NCBI RefSeq assembly: GCF_017893945.1
Contig: NZ_CP054257.1
Location: 248,001-312,000, forward strand
Direction: 5' to 3'
Source: Treponema parvum
GTDB taxonomy: Bacteria > Spirochaetota > Spirochaetia > Treponematales > Treponemataceae
Length of the DNA: 64,000 bases
The notes under the pieces: model-generated
The model's database searches: none
What the model was told of the DNA's origin: nothing
Seen by the model: only the letters and a program-made list of their open reading frames with translations
Program-made: the position numbers and the translations under genes
Shown: in pieces, positions 7,835 through 15,799 of the stretch
Numbering within the stretch: position 1 is the first letter of the stretch
Layout: every line of letters starts with the position of its first letter

Positions 7835-9334
7835 ATGTCACACATATCCGCAGAAAAACTTACTGAAATCGGAAAAACAGAATACGATAAAATAAAAGAA
7901 AAACTTAAAGCAAGCGCATTGACGCCTAAAGACAGAATGGCGATACCTCAACAGGATATGCCTTCAAGAGAACCTATAATCCGCGCAAGACAGATGTCGG
8001 AAGTTGCGCTCGGTTACACAAAGGAGCAGGCGGTAGTTGAAGCTGCAAGATGTCTTCAGTGTAAAAATCAGCCGTGCGTTTCAGGGTGCCCTGTAAATAT
8101 TCCTATCCCGCAATTTATTGCGGAAGTTGCAAAGGGAGAATTTAAGGCTGCCGTAGATATAATCAAGACGACAAATCTTCTTCCCGCAATATGCGGACGT
8201 GTTTGTCCTCAGGAAACGCAGTGCCAAGGCGTATGTACGGTCGGAAAGATTTTTAAGTCCACGGATAAGGCGGTTTCTATCGGACGACTGGAACGCTTTG
8301 TAGCCGACTTTGAGCGCGAAAACAACCTTACTACAGCTCCGGCAGTGGCGAAGTCTACGGGCAAAAAAGTTGCGATCATAGGTTCCGGCCCTGCGGGACT
8401 TACCGTTGCCGCGGACACACGCCGCGCAGGTCACGACGTTACCGTGTTTGAAGCTTTTCACAAGGAAGGCGGCGTTATGGTTTACGGCATTCCCGAATTC
8501 CGTTTGCCCAAGTCCATTGTGGCCAAAGAAGTTGAAAACCTTAAAAACATGGGCGTTCATTTTGAAACGAATTTTCTTGTGGGACGGACTTATACGCTCG
8601 GGCAGCTTTTGGATGAAAAGGGCTTTGACGCCGCCTTTGTGGGAACGGGCGCGGGACTTCCTAAATTCCTTGGAATTCCCGGTGAAAACCTTATAGGCGT
8701 TATAAGCGCGAACGAGTATCTTACAAGGGCCAATCTTATGAAGGCCTATATGAGAGAAAAGTCCGATACGCCGACTTACGAGTCGAAGATTGTGTGCGTG
8801 TCCGGAGGCGGGAACGTCGCCATGGACGCCGCCCGTATGGCTTACCGCTTGGGAGCTGAAAAGGTTTACATATTGTACCGCCGGACACGCGAAGAACTTC
8901 CCGCTCGTAAAGAAGAAGTCGCTCATGCGGAAGAAGAAGGCGTAGAGTTCAAATTCCTTGAAAGCCCGGTTGAAGTTATAGGCGACGAAAACGGACACAT
9001 AAAGGCCGTAAAGCTCATAAGCTTTGAGCTTGGAGAGCCCGACGCGTCGGGACGCAGAAGACCCATAAAGATAAACGGAAGCGAACATGAAATCGCCTGC
9101 GATGCTCTCATAGTTGCATTGGGGAACGGAAGCAATCCTCTTATGGTAAAGACCACTCCCGGCCTTAACGCCGACGAGCACGGCCACATCATTGTCGACG
9201 AAAATCAGCTTACTTCTCACGCGAAGGTTTGGGCCGGCGGGGATATCGTACTCGGAGCTGCAACCGTTATACTTGCGATGGGCGAAGGTCGTAAGGCTGC
9301 GGCGTCGATTAACGAATATTTGGCAAAAAACTGA
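7835..9334 (+). CDS. nfnB: NfnB subunit / glutamate synthase small-chain-like NADPH oxidoreductase
   Basis: A 499-residue iron-sulfur flavoprotein. The N-terminal ferredoxin-like domain has two cysteine clusters (AARCLQCKNQPCVSGCPVNIPI and CGRVCPQETQCQGVC). Then come an FAD-binding GSGPAGLTVAAD, the EGGVMVYGIPEFRLPK family motif and an NADPH-binding GGGNVAMDAARMA. Sequence alone cannot distinguish NfnB from homotetrameric NADPH-GltA, but the neighbouring nfnA argues strongly for NfnB. GGGAG before the ATG supports the start. A large inverted repeat downstream may end the transcript. Confidence 0.93.
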   Translation: MSHISAEKLTEIGKTEYDKIKEKLKASALTPKDRMAIPQQDMPSREPIIRARQMSEVALGYTKEQAVVEAARCLQCKNQPCVSGCPVNIPIPQFIAEVAKGEFKAAVDIIKTTNLLPAICGRVCPQETQCQGVCTVGKIFKSTDKAVSIGRLERFVADFERENNLTTAPAVAKSTGKKVAIIGSGPAGLTVAADTRRAGHDVTVFEAFHKEGGVMVYGIPEFRLPKSIVAKEVENLKNMGVHFETNFLVGRTYTLGQLLDEKGFDAAFVGTGAGLPKFLGIPGENLIGVISANEYLTRANLMKAYMREKSDTPTYESKIVCVSGGGNVAMDAARMAYRLGAEKVYILYRRTREELPARKEEVAHAEEEGVEFKFLESPVEVIGDENGHIKAVKLISFELGEPDASGRRRPIKINGSEHEIACDALIVALGNGSNPLMVKTTPGLNADEHGHIIVDENQLTSHAKVWAGGDIVLGAATVILAMGEGRKAAASINEYLAKN

Positions 9335-9384
9335 AAAATATTCCGAACGGTTAAAGGCTATTTTATAAGACCATAAGACGGCAG

Positions 9385-9498
9385 CCGGCCGAAAACGTTC
9401 CTTAAAATGCGGCATACGAGGAAATTTCGATTTTTGAAAATGTCACATTCGTGCGCATCTTGCGCACAGTTGATAAGCGACGTTTTCGGCCGGTTTTT
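9385..9498 (+). terminator. Long-armed inverted repeat with T-run, possible nfnAB terminator
   Basis: Perfect 14-base arms, CCGGCCGAAAACGT at 9385-9398 and its complement at 9480-9493, followed by TTTTT. The 81-base loop contains R1 copy b. This looks like a terminator stem split by a repeat insertion. Confidence 0.55.
9404..9470 (-). repeat. Structured dispersed repeat R1, copy b (reverse orientation)
   Basis: Reading the minus strand gives CTGTGCGCAAGATGCGCACG, then GAATGTGACATTTTC and the partner arm ATGCCGCATT. The hairpin GTGCGCA/TGCGCAC is perfect. It is enclosed by the 14-base inverted repeat. Confidence 0.75.
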
Positions 9499-9671
9499 GC
9501 TTTATGAGCAGGGGCTTGCAAACATGCCCAGCCCGCCGTGGCGCGGCTTGGCGACCGCAGCGAAGCGAGGACGCTGAGCGTGAGCGAACCGCAAAACGGC
9601 GGTTTGCCGATAAGAGCTGCTCCTAAACTTAAAAAACATTTGGCATAATTGACAATACGTACTTTGGATAA

Positions 9672-9699
9672 TTGACAATGCGCGTAATTTGCATATAAT
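9672..9699 (+). promoter_or_regulatory. Consensus promoter of znuCB
   Basis: TTGACA 9672-9677, 16-base spacer, TATAAT 9694-9699: both hexamers perfect. Expected transcription start is near 9706, only about seven bases before the ATG. Confidence 0.8.
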
Positions 9700-9711
9700 T
9701 TGCAAATTATA
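9694..9711. promoter_or_regulatory. Perfect 18-bp palindrome over the -10 box, probable metal-repressor operator
   Basis: TATAATTTGCAAATTATA reads the same on both strands and covers the -10 and the expected start site. AT-rich palindromes of this kind at a metal-importer promoter fit a Fur/Zur- or MntR/TroR-type operator; the exact repressor cannot be told. Confidence 0.65.
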
Positions 9712-9712
9712 A

Positions 9713-10423
9713 ATGGTTAAGAATTCGAAATGTCAGCTGATATGTAAAAATCTTACTTTAGGATACGACAGAAAAGTCGTTGCGGAAAATATTAGTTTTT
9801 CCATACATCAGGGTGATTATCTTTGCATTGTCGGTGAAAACGGGTCGGGCAAAACGACTTTGATAAAAACTCTTTTGCATCTTATGCCGCCGCTCGGCGG
9901 TGAAATCATATTCAACGAAGGCTTTCGTGCGGGCGAAATAGGCTATATTCCGCAGCAGACGATAGTTCAAAGGGATTTTCCGGCTTCGGTAAAGGAGATA
10001 GTGCTTTCAGGCTGTCTTAACCGCTGCGGTTTTCGCCCTTTTTACAACAAAGACGAAAAGCTTCTTGCACAAAAAAACATGCAGCGGCTCGGCATAAGCG
10101 GGCTTGAAAATTCGTGCTACCGTGAACTTTCCGGCGGTCAGCAGCAAAGGGTTTTGCTGGCAAGGGCGCTTTGCGCTGCGGGGAAGGTGCTTTTTCTTGA
10201 CGAGCCTGTGACGGGGCTTGACCCTAAGGCGAGCCTTGAAATGTATGAGATCGTAAAGGATTTGAACGACGAGGGCATTACCGTGATCATGATTTCTCAT
10301 GACATAGCCGCGGCCGTAAAATATGCCGATCACATATTGCACATTGCCGACTATGTTTTTTTCGGGACGACGGAGGAATATTTAAAAAGCGACGCGGGCA
10401 AAATGTTCGCGCCGCCGCGATGA
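9713..10423 (+). CDS. znuC: Metal ABC transporter ATP-binding protein (zinc/manganese type)
   Basis: A 236-residue ABC ATPase: Walker A GENGSGKTT, Q-loop IPQQ, signature LSGGQQQR, Walker B VLFLDEPVTGLDP, switch His in MISHD. It belongs to the ZnuC/TroB/MntB cluster by its pairing with a permease of the ABC-3 family. There is no Shine-Dalgarno sequence before the ATG; it sits two bases after a palindrome overlapping the promoter. The stop overlaps the permease start (ATGA). Whether zinc, manganese or iron is carried cannot be decided here because the metal-binding protein gene is missing from the locus. Confidence 0.9.
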   Translation: MVKNSKCQLICKNLTLGYDRKVVAENISFSIHQGDYLCIVGENGSGKTTLIKTLLHLMPPLGGEIIFNEGFRAGEIGYIPQQTIVQRDFPASVKEIVLSGCLNRCGFRPFYNKDEKLLAQKNMQRLGISGLENSCYRELSGGQQQRVLLARALCAAGKVLFLDEPVTGLDPKASLEMYEIVKDLNDEGITVIMISHDIAAAVKYADHILHIADYVFFGTTEEYLKSDAGKMFAPPR

Positions 10424-11283
10424 ATTTTATGGCGGACATATTACAGACATTGAAACTTTATTTTACCTTTCCCTTTGTGCAATATGCGATGATCGCAGGC
10501 GTTTTGATAGCTCTGTGTTCTTCGCTTTTGGGCGTTACGCTTGTTTTAAAACGCTTTTCCTACATAGGCGATGGGCTTTCTCATGTGGCGTTCGGGGCGC
10601 TTTCCGTAGCTACGGTATTGAAGCTTTCAAACAATATGTTTTTAATATTGCCTGCTACGGTGATATGCGCGATTATTTTGCTGAGCACCGGGCGAAATGC
10701 GAAGATCAAGGGAGATGCGGCCGTCGCCATGCTTTCAGTTTCGGCTTTGGCGGTGGGGTATTTTTTGGTTAACATGTTCTCTGCGTCGGCAAATATTTCC
10801 GGAGACGTATGCACTACGCTTTTCGGTTCGACGTCGATACTTACTTTAACAAAAACTGATGTTTACCTTTGCGTCGTTCTTTCTATGCTGGTAATCGCTG
10901 TGTTTTTGCTGTTTTATCATAAGATTTTTTCCGTCACCTTTGATGAAAATTTTGCACGCGCAACAGGAATCAAAACTAATGTATATAATCTTATAATTGC
11001 GATAATAATTGCCGTTGTTATTGTTCTTGCGATGAATCTTGTAGGCTCGCTGCTTATTTCCGCGCTTATAGTGTTTCCGTCACTGTCTTCGATGCGCTTG
11101 TTTAAAAATTTCAAGTCGGTGATAATTTTTTCCGCTCTCGTGTCCGTTTTATGCTCGGTATTCGGGATAGTGTTTTCAATTCTGCTTGAAACGCCGGTCG
11201 GCGCCACTATTGTAATCACGGATTTGCTTGTGTTTTTGATTTGCCGCCTTGTAGAAAAACTTAAAGCGGCTAAAAAAATTTGA
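10420..11283 (+). CDS. znuB: Metal ABC transporter permease (ABC-3 family)
   Basis: A membrane protein of 287 residues with about eight hydrophobic segments. Family motifs include FSYIGDGLSHVAFGALS and the C-terminal MNLVGSLLISALIVFPSL. Starts within the stop of the ATPase gene. It should form the channel through which the metal delivered by a periplasmic binding protein passes. No binding-protein gene is adjacent. Confidence 0.92.
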   Translation: MNFMADILQTLKLYFTFPFVQYAMIAGVLIALCSSLLGVTLVLKRFSYIGDGLSHVAFGALSVATVLKLSNNMFLILPATVICAIILLSTGRNAKIKGDAAVAMLSVSALAVGYFLVNMFSASANISGDVCTTLFGSTSILTLTKTDVYLCVVLSMLVIAVFLLFYHKIFSVTFDENFARATGIKTNVYNLIIAIIIAVVIVLAMNLVGSLLISALIVFPSLSSMRLFKNFKSVIIFSALVSVLCSVFGIVFSILLETPVGATIVITDLLVFLICRLVEKLKAAKKI

Positions 11284-11313
11284 TTTTTAAATAGGAACTT
11301 TGTAATTTATAGT

Positions 11314-11820
11314 ATGAAAAGACAAAATAAATATTTTTTTACAGTTATTTTTGCGATGGTTTTTTTAGCCGTAACCGCTTCGGCTCAGTCCGTAAAAAAA
11401 GGAACGCCAGCTCCTGATTTTTCATTGACGCTTCCCGACGGAAAGGCTGTGAACCCTGCCTCCTACCGCGGAAAGGCGCTGCTTTTGCACTTCTGGGCTA
11501 CATGGTGCCCTCCGTGCAGAGCGGAACTTCCTGAAATGAATAAACTTGCGGAAAAGCTCTCATCAGAAACGGATTCCAAACTCGCTTTTCTTGCCGTTTG
11601 CGTTTCCGACAGCGAAAAATCCCGATCCGCTTTTATGAAAGAAAACAATTATACTTTTACCGGCGGTCTTGACGCTTCCGGCGCCATAGCGAAAAAATAC
11701 GGAGTATTCGGTATTCCGGCAAGTTTTTTGATTTCTCCCGACGGAAAAATCGAAGATGTGTTTGTGGGCGCTATGACGCCTGAAAAACTTGCTTCGTTTG
11801 TAAGCGCTTATGAAAAGTGA
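11314..11820 (+). CDS. TlpA-like periplasmic thioredoxin
   Basis: A 168-residue exported redoxin. Signal peptide about 1-25 ending ASAQS, then the AhpC/TlpA core beginning GTPAPDFSLTLPDGK and the active site WATWCPPC with Cys65 and Cys68; a cis-Pro is in FGIPASFLISPDG. It would reduce disulfides or act in cytochrome-maturation-like thiol chemistry outside the membrane. Its last three codons overlap a 48-codon CXXC gene that is itself overlapped by a membrane polyferredoxin gene, so the redoxin is likely the electron acceptor of that module. Confidence 0.92.
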   Translation: MKRQNKYFFTVIFAMVFLAVTASAQSVKKGTPAPDFSLTLPDGKAVNPASYRGKALLLHFWATWCPPCRAELPEMNKLAEKLSSETDSKLAFLAVCVSDSEKSRSAFMKENNYTFTGGLDASGAIAKKYGVFGIPASFLISPDGKIEDVFVGAMTPEKLASFVSAYEK

Positions 11821-11956
11821 GCCGCCGAAATTTCTGCGTGTTTTTTTGATCGCTTCTTCTCTGGCTTTGATTTTTGCGGGCGTTTTGCTCGGCGAAAATG
11901 CGGCTATTTTTCAAAAAGCGGTTTTCGTCTGCATGGAGTGCATAGGTCTTGGTTAG
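11810..11956 (+). CDS. CXXC-containing miniprotein (CD1871A-like), 48 residues
   Basis: Too short for most gene callers. It starts at the ATG at 11810 (inside the tlpA-like gene, 11-base overlap) and ends at 11956 (8-base overlap with the polyferredoxin gene). One membrane segment (LIASSLALIFAGVLLG) is followed by a C-terminal tail AVFVCMECIGLG with a single CXXC. This layout (about 45 residues, one helix, C-terminal C-x-E/x-C-I-G) matches the CD1871A-type CXXC family as I recall it. The CXXC would face the side reached by the C-terminus, where it could bind an iron-sulfur cluster or exchange disulfides. The overlaps on both sides argue that it is truly translated. Confidence 0.78.
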   Translation: MKSEPPKFLRVFLIASSLALIFAGVLLGENAAIFQKAVFVCMECIGLG

Positions 11957-12821
11957 GCAGAATAAAATACGAAGAAAGCTCATTCAGTTTACGGCCATGC
12001 TCGTTTACAACGCGGACGTCACAAATTGGTTTTCAGGGGGAATATCCCGTTCCGTCATCAAAAATGTCTGTGTTCCGGGATTGAACTGTTATTCTTGCCC
12101 GGGAGCGATCTCTTCCTGTCCGCTGGGATCTATTCAAAACATCATCGCAAACGGCAAATTCCCGTTTTTTGTGACGGGATTTCTTATGCTTATGGGAACT
12201 CTTATCGGCCGCATGGTGTGCGGTTTTTTATGTCCCGCAGGCCTGATTCAGGAATTGCTTTATAAAATTCCGTCTAAAAAGATAAGGAAAACACGGAAAT
12301 CCGTTAAGATAACAAGAAAGGCCGCGCTGCTGAAGTATTTATTGCTCGGCGTTTTATGCATACTCCTGCCGTTCGTTTTTTTTGTGCGCGACGGGCTTGG
12401 TTCTCCGTTTTTTTGTAAATTCCTTTGCCCCGCGGGAACTTTGGGGGCAGGGCTTCCCCTAATCGTAATGAACGAAACGCTAAGGAGCGCGCTGGGGCTG
12501 CTTTTTTCATGGAAGATGTCCACGGCGGTTGTGTTTGCCGTATGGAGCGTTTTTATGTTCCGCCCTTTTTGCCGTTTTTTTTGTCCGCTCGGAGCCGTCT
12601 ATTCGTTTTTTAATAAGATTGCGGTTTTCGGCATAAAACGCGACGATACCAAATGCACGCATTGCAATGCCTGCACGCTCGGGTGTCAGATGGATACCTT
12701 AAACGTGAACGACAGGGAATGTATAAGATGCAATGAGTGCATAGCCAGGTGCCGATTCGGCGCTTTAAATATAGTGGCCTTAGGGCAAAATAAAATTTTC
12801 CAAAGCGAAAAAAGTATTTAA
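11949..12821 (+). CDS. Membrane polyferredoxin (NapH/CcoG-like 4Fe-4S protein)
   Basis: A 290-residue membrane protein with about four to five helices and many Cys: an N-terminal CVPGLNCYSCPGAISSCPLG, two CxxxCP motifs on helices (CGFLCPAG, CKFLCPAG), a third CRFFCPLG, and a C-terminal ferredoxin domain with two 4Fe-4S motifs (CTHCNACTLGC and CIRCNECIARC). Such proteins carry electrons across or along the membrane. The start is TTG at 11949, with GGAG nine bases upstream and overlap with the miniprotein stop; no ATG is available near the proper N-terminus. Together with the two preceding genes it probably passes cytoplasmic electrons to the periplasmic thioredoxin. Confidence 0.88.
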   Translation: MVRQNKIRRKLIQFTAMLVYNADVTNWFSGGISRSVIKNVCVPGLNCYSCPGAISSCPLGSIQNIIANGKFPFFVTGFLMLMGTLIGRMVCGFLCPAGLIQELLYKIPSKKIRKTRKSVKITRKAALLKYLLLGVLCILLPFVFFVRDGLGSPFFCKFLCPAGTLGAGLPLIVMNETLRSALGLLFSWKMSTAVVFAVWSVFMFRPFCRFFCPLGAVYSFFNKIAVFGIKRDDTKCTHCNACTLGCQMDTLNVNDRECIRCNECIARCRFGALNIVALGQNKIFQSEKSI

Positions 12822-12843
12822 ACGCCTGTCCGGCTGCGGAGGC

Positions 12844-12889
12844 GCCGGAAGGAGAAGACGCTTACTTGTCGCTTCCGGCAAGAATTTTT
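12844..12889. terminator. Possible terminator between convergent operons
   Basis: Perfect 8-bp stem GCCGGAAG (12844-12851) with CTTCCGGC (12872-12879), loop of 20, then AAGAATTTTT. The delayed T-run makes it a weak candidate. Confidence 0.4.
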
Positions 12890-12910
12890 GCCCTTAGCGT
12901 AGGCCGCCGG

Positions 12911-13744
12911 CTAGCCTTTAATGCCAGTAAGCGCTATTCCTTCAACAAAATACCGCTGCGCCGAAAGGTAAACCACTACGATGGGCGCGATGCTGAATAT
13001 TGTGGCCGCCATAACCTGATTCCATTTTATGTCAAAGTCGCCCCGCAAGAGAGCAAGCCCCAGAGTTAACGTGCGGGTGTGGTCGCTTTGCAGGAATACG
13101 AGCGCATACAGGTATTCGTTCCAAATGTTGAGCAGCGTGATTATAAGAAGCGTTGTCAGAGCGGGCTTTGCCAACGGAATAATTATCCGCACGAATCTGG
13201 AAAAATATCCGTACCCGTCGACGACGGCGGCTTCTTCAAGTTCCCGCGGAATGGTAAGAAAAAACTGACGCAAAAGGAATGTTCCGTATGCGGTGAACGT
13301 GCCCGACAGTATTAGCGCCCAGTGGGTGTCAAGAAGACCGAGACGTCTGAACAAAAGAAAATTCGGTATGAGAATAACCTGCCGTGGGATCATCAGCGTA
13401 GCAAGATAGATGTAAAACAGCATGTCGCGTCCCGGAAAATAGAGCCTTGAAAACGCATAGGCCGCCATTCCCGATGTTACGAGGGTTCCGAGGCATACAA
13501 AGACCGAAACTTTTATCGTGTTCCAAAGGTAATTGAAAAACGGCATAGATTTAAGCACGTCCGGATAGTTTTGCCAGTGAAAGCTCGTAAACATGAGCGA
13601 ATAAGGCTTTGAGTATACTTCGGAATAAGTTTTAAAACTTGTTACGACCATCCACCAAAAAGGTATGAATAAGTACAAAAAAAGGATAAAGAGCACGATA
13701 TACCATATTAGATTTTCTATTTTTTTCTTTGCAATGTTATTCAT
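12911..13744 (-). CDS. Carbohydrate ABC transporter permease (MalG type)
   Basis: A 277-residue inner-membrane permease with six hydrophobic segments. The EAA loop that docks on the ATPase reads EAAVVDGYGYFSRFVRIIIP, and the C-terminus ends EGIALTGIKG as in MalG/UgpE-type subunits. Start overlaps the stop of the partner permease by one base. No binding-protein or ATPase gene lies in this cluster. Substrate cannot be told from sequence; neighbours (esterase, xylosidase) suggest a plant-wall oligosaccharide. Confidence 0.93.
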   Translation of the reverse strand: MNNIAKKKIENLIWYIVLFILFLYLFIPFWWMVVTSFKTYSEVYSKPYSLMFTSFHWQNYPDVLKSMPFFNYLWNTIKVSVFVCLGTLVTSGMAAYAFSRLYFPGRDMLFYIYLATLMIPRQVILIPNFLLFRRLGLLDTHWALILSGTFTAYGTFLLRQFFLTIPRELEEAAVVDGYGYFSRFVRIIIPLAKPALTTLLIITLLNIWNEYLYALVFLQSDHTRTLTLGLALLRGDFDIKWNQVMAATIFSIAPIVVVYLSAQRYFVEGIALTGIKG

Positions 13745-14643
13745 TATTCCGCCGCTCCGTTGTTTACGATTTTATTCTGTATCATTGTAACCGCAAATAT
13801 TATCAGGAACAGAATTAGAGCTATCGCCGACGCATAACCCATCCTGAACCATTTAAATCCGTTTTGGTATATGTACATAACAAGGGTATTCGTGGCGTTT
13901 GCGGGACCGCCGTTGGTCAGCACGGAAGTTAAGTCGAATATTTGGAATGAACCTATAAGCGACGTTACAAAGGCGAAAAATGTTGTGGGCGCCAAAAGCG
14001 GAAGCGTTATTTTAAAGAACGTATTTACGGCTCCCGATCCGTCTATGGCCGCCGCCTCGTAGTATGTTTTGGACAATCCTTGAAGTCCCGCCAGATAAAT
14101 TACCATAAAATAGCCGAGCTCTTTCCAGATTCCTACAAAGATTACCGACGGCATTGCCCACGCGGTGGAAGAAAGGAAGGGTATGGGACTTATTCCTACG
14201 AAGCCTAGGATATGGTTTACAAGCCCGTTGCCGCTGGATTCAAGGAGCGGCTGCCATATAACGCCGACCGCTACGGAAGAGCATACTGCGGGAAGAAAGG
14301 CCACCGTGCGGAAAAAATTTCTGGCCCTTAAAGCCTTGTTTAAAAGTACGGCGAGCAGTAAAGAAAAGAACAGATTTAGAGGAACTTTTATAAAGGAATA
14401 CAAGGCCGTATTGCGTAAGCATATCCAGAAATTGCCGTCCCTAGCGATGTCTATGTAATTGCTGACTCCTATGAAAGTAGGCTTGTTAAGGATTCCCCAG
14501 TCCATAAAACTGAGTATCAGAGAGTAGATTAGGGGCCACACGGTAAAGACCAAAAAGCCGCTCAGATTAGGCAAAAGAAAAATAACGGCCGCTATGTATT
14601 CTGGTTTTATTGATTTTTTTTTGCCGGAAATAATACTGTTCAT
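13744..14643 (-). CDS. Carbohydrate ABC transporter permease (MalF/UgpA type)
   Basis: A 299-residue permease with six membrane segments and EAA loop EAAAIDGSGAVNTFFKITLP. The reading frame is open to 14790, but I place the start at 14643 where GGGAG lies eight bases upstream and the mature fold begins (MNSIISGKKK...). It pairs with the MalG-type gene. The usual upstream binding-protein gene is absent: a divergent esterase gene sits there instead, so the binding protein is encoded elsewhere or was lost. Confidence 0.93.
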   Translation of the reverse strand: MNSIISGKKKSIKPEYIAAVIFLLPNLSGFLVFTVWPLIYSLILSFMDWGILNKPTFIGVSNYIDIARDGNFWICLRNTALYSFIKVPLNLFFSLLLAVLLNKALRARNFFRTVAFLPAVCSSVAVGVIWQPLLESSGNGLVNHILGFVGISPIPFLSSTAWAMPSVIFVGIWKELGYFMVIYLAGLQGLSKTYYEAAAIDGSGAVNTFFKITLPLLAPTTFFAFVTSLIGSFQIFDLTSVLTNGGPANATNTLVMYIYQNGFKWFRMGYASAIALILFLIIFAVTMIQNKIVNNGAAE

Positions 14644-14842
14644 TTTACACTCCCGTAAAAGATTCTGAAACCGTTTTTTTTGATTATCAGACGGCTTTTT
14701 TATTTTCACAATTAACAATTTTTGCCTATTGTTGTAAAATTTTTTACCGGAAGATCGGAAATTTATAAAAAATGAATTGCAAATTATCAAAATTCAATAA
14801 ACAATATGTTAGGTCTAAAGCGTCGTTTTTTTGGGAGGGAAT

Positions 14843-15667
14843 ATGCCGCATCTGAAAGTCGATTTTATTTCATATACTTTGAAAAGGAATGTAGCGATTA
14901 ACGTTATGATTCCCGGCCTCATAGCCGACGAAATAATTGCCGGAGTCCGTACTCACAAGCCTAAGGCTCCTTATCCGGTGCTTTATCTGCTGCACGGTTA
15001 TTGGGGCGATTTCGGCTCGTGGGAACGTTATACCAGTGTTGAACGATATGCTGAAGAATACAGTATCGCGATAGTGACTATGTCTGCGGAAAACAATTTT
15101 TATATAGACATGGGGGACTTGAATTTGGGTTATACGGCGACGCGAATTTTCGGCCCGAACTATTGGGACTTCCTTGAAAAGGAATTACCGGATTTTTTAA
15201 GCGCGTTTTTTCCGCTTTCTAAAAAAGCTCAAGATACTTATATTGCAGGTTTGTCTATGGGAGGCTACGGAGCTTTGCTCCACGGATTTTCGAACCCTGC
15301 CAAATTTTGTGCGGTGGGAGCCTTTTCTCCGCCTACCACGCTTACAACCGATGTGCTGGGAAAATACGATGCGCTTGACAAAAAGACTGTTGAAAAATAT
15401 GAACCGATAAATATAATTAAACGGCAGGCAGGCAAAGGAAAAAAACTTCCGGCGCTGTACTATTCTTACGGAGCGAAGGACTTTTTAGTTCCCTGTCAGG
15501 ACTGGTTTGAAAAAGAACTTGTAAAAGCGGGGATCGAGCACACGTATAAAAAAGCGGACGGATATGCCCACGAATGGCCGCTTTGGGATAAGGAGCTTGA
15601 CAGTTTTTTGGCGTGGCTTCCGCGGACGGATATTTATCATACGCCGGGGAAGAAGAGGAAGGTTTAA
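14843..15667 (+). CDS. Esterase D / tributyrin-esterase family alpha/beta hydrolase
   Basis: A 274-residue cytoplasmic hydrolase. The N-terminal half has LLHGYWGDFGSWERYT with the oxyanion-hole region, the nucleophile elbow is GLSMGGYGAL (Ser), the acid is Asp in KDFLVP and the base His in YAHEWPLWD. The closest named groups are tributyrin esterase EstA and S-formylglutathione-hydrolase-like proteins; several relatives in polysaccharide loci remove acetyl or feruloyl groups, which would suit this neighbourhood, but that is inference. A TTG at 14831 is also open, but GGGAGGG just before the ATG at 14843 decides the start. Divergent from the permease pair. Confidence 0.85.
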   Translation: MPHLKVDFISYTLKRNVAINVMIPGLIADEIIAGVRTHKPKAPYPVLYLLHGYWGDFGSWERYTSVERYAEEYSIAIVTMSAENNFYIDMGDLNLGYTATRIFGPNYWDFLEKELPDFLSAFFPLSKKAQDTYIAGLSMGGYGALLHGFSNPAKFCAVGAFSPPTTLTTDVLGKYDALDKKTVEKYEPINIIKRQAGKGKKLPALYYSYGAKDFLVPCQDWFEKELVKAGIEHTYKKADGYAHEWPLWDKELDSFLAWLPRTDIYHTPGKKRKV

Positions 15668-15730
15668 CTTCGACCGCTGAGACATCGCGGTCTCGTTAAA
15701 CGACGAGTTTCGGATAAAGCCGAAACGTCG
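15662..15730 (+). repeat. Structured dispersed repeat R2, copy a
   Basis: Nested stems: GTTTAAC/GTTAAAC outside GACCGC/GCGGTC, followed by GTTTCGG/CCGAAAC (15707-15726). A reversed copy with the same layout is at 56021-56083. It overlaps the last codons of the esterase gene. Confidence 0.75.
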
Positions 15731-15740
15731 CTGATTATAG

Positions 15741-15776
15741 CTGTGCGCAAAGAGCGCACGAATGCGGCATTTTCGA
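15741..15776 (+). repeat. Structured dispersed repeat R1, copy c (truncated)
   Basis: Contains the GTGCGC/GCGCAC hairpin and GAATGCGGCATTTTCG but lacks the second arm present in copies a and b. It ends 24 bases before the response-regulator start. Confidence 0.75.
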
Positions 15777-15799
15777 AAACTCGATGTTAAGGATAAGTT

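Larger units (their letters stand above)
9335..9712. other. Intergenic region between nfnB and znuC
   Basis: This 378-base gap holds a large inverted repeat (9385-9498), a reversed copy of repeat R1 inside it, a GC-rich hairpin string around 9530-9615 (for example ACCGC/GCGGT), two copies of ATAATTGACAAT 23 bases apart (9645, 9668), and the znuC promoter/operator. No open reading frame here looks real. Confidence 0.6.

Noticed and set aside
8081-9415. 444-codon open frame on the minus strand
   Set aside because: It lies wholly opposite nfnB, has no ribosome site, and its product is a Phe/Arg/Lys-rich sequence with no resemblance to a protein; nfnB has full family motifs.
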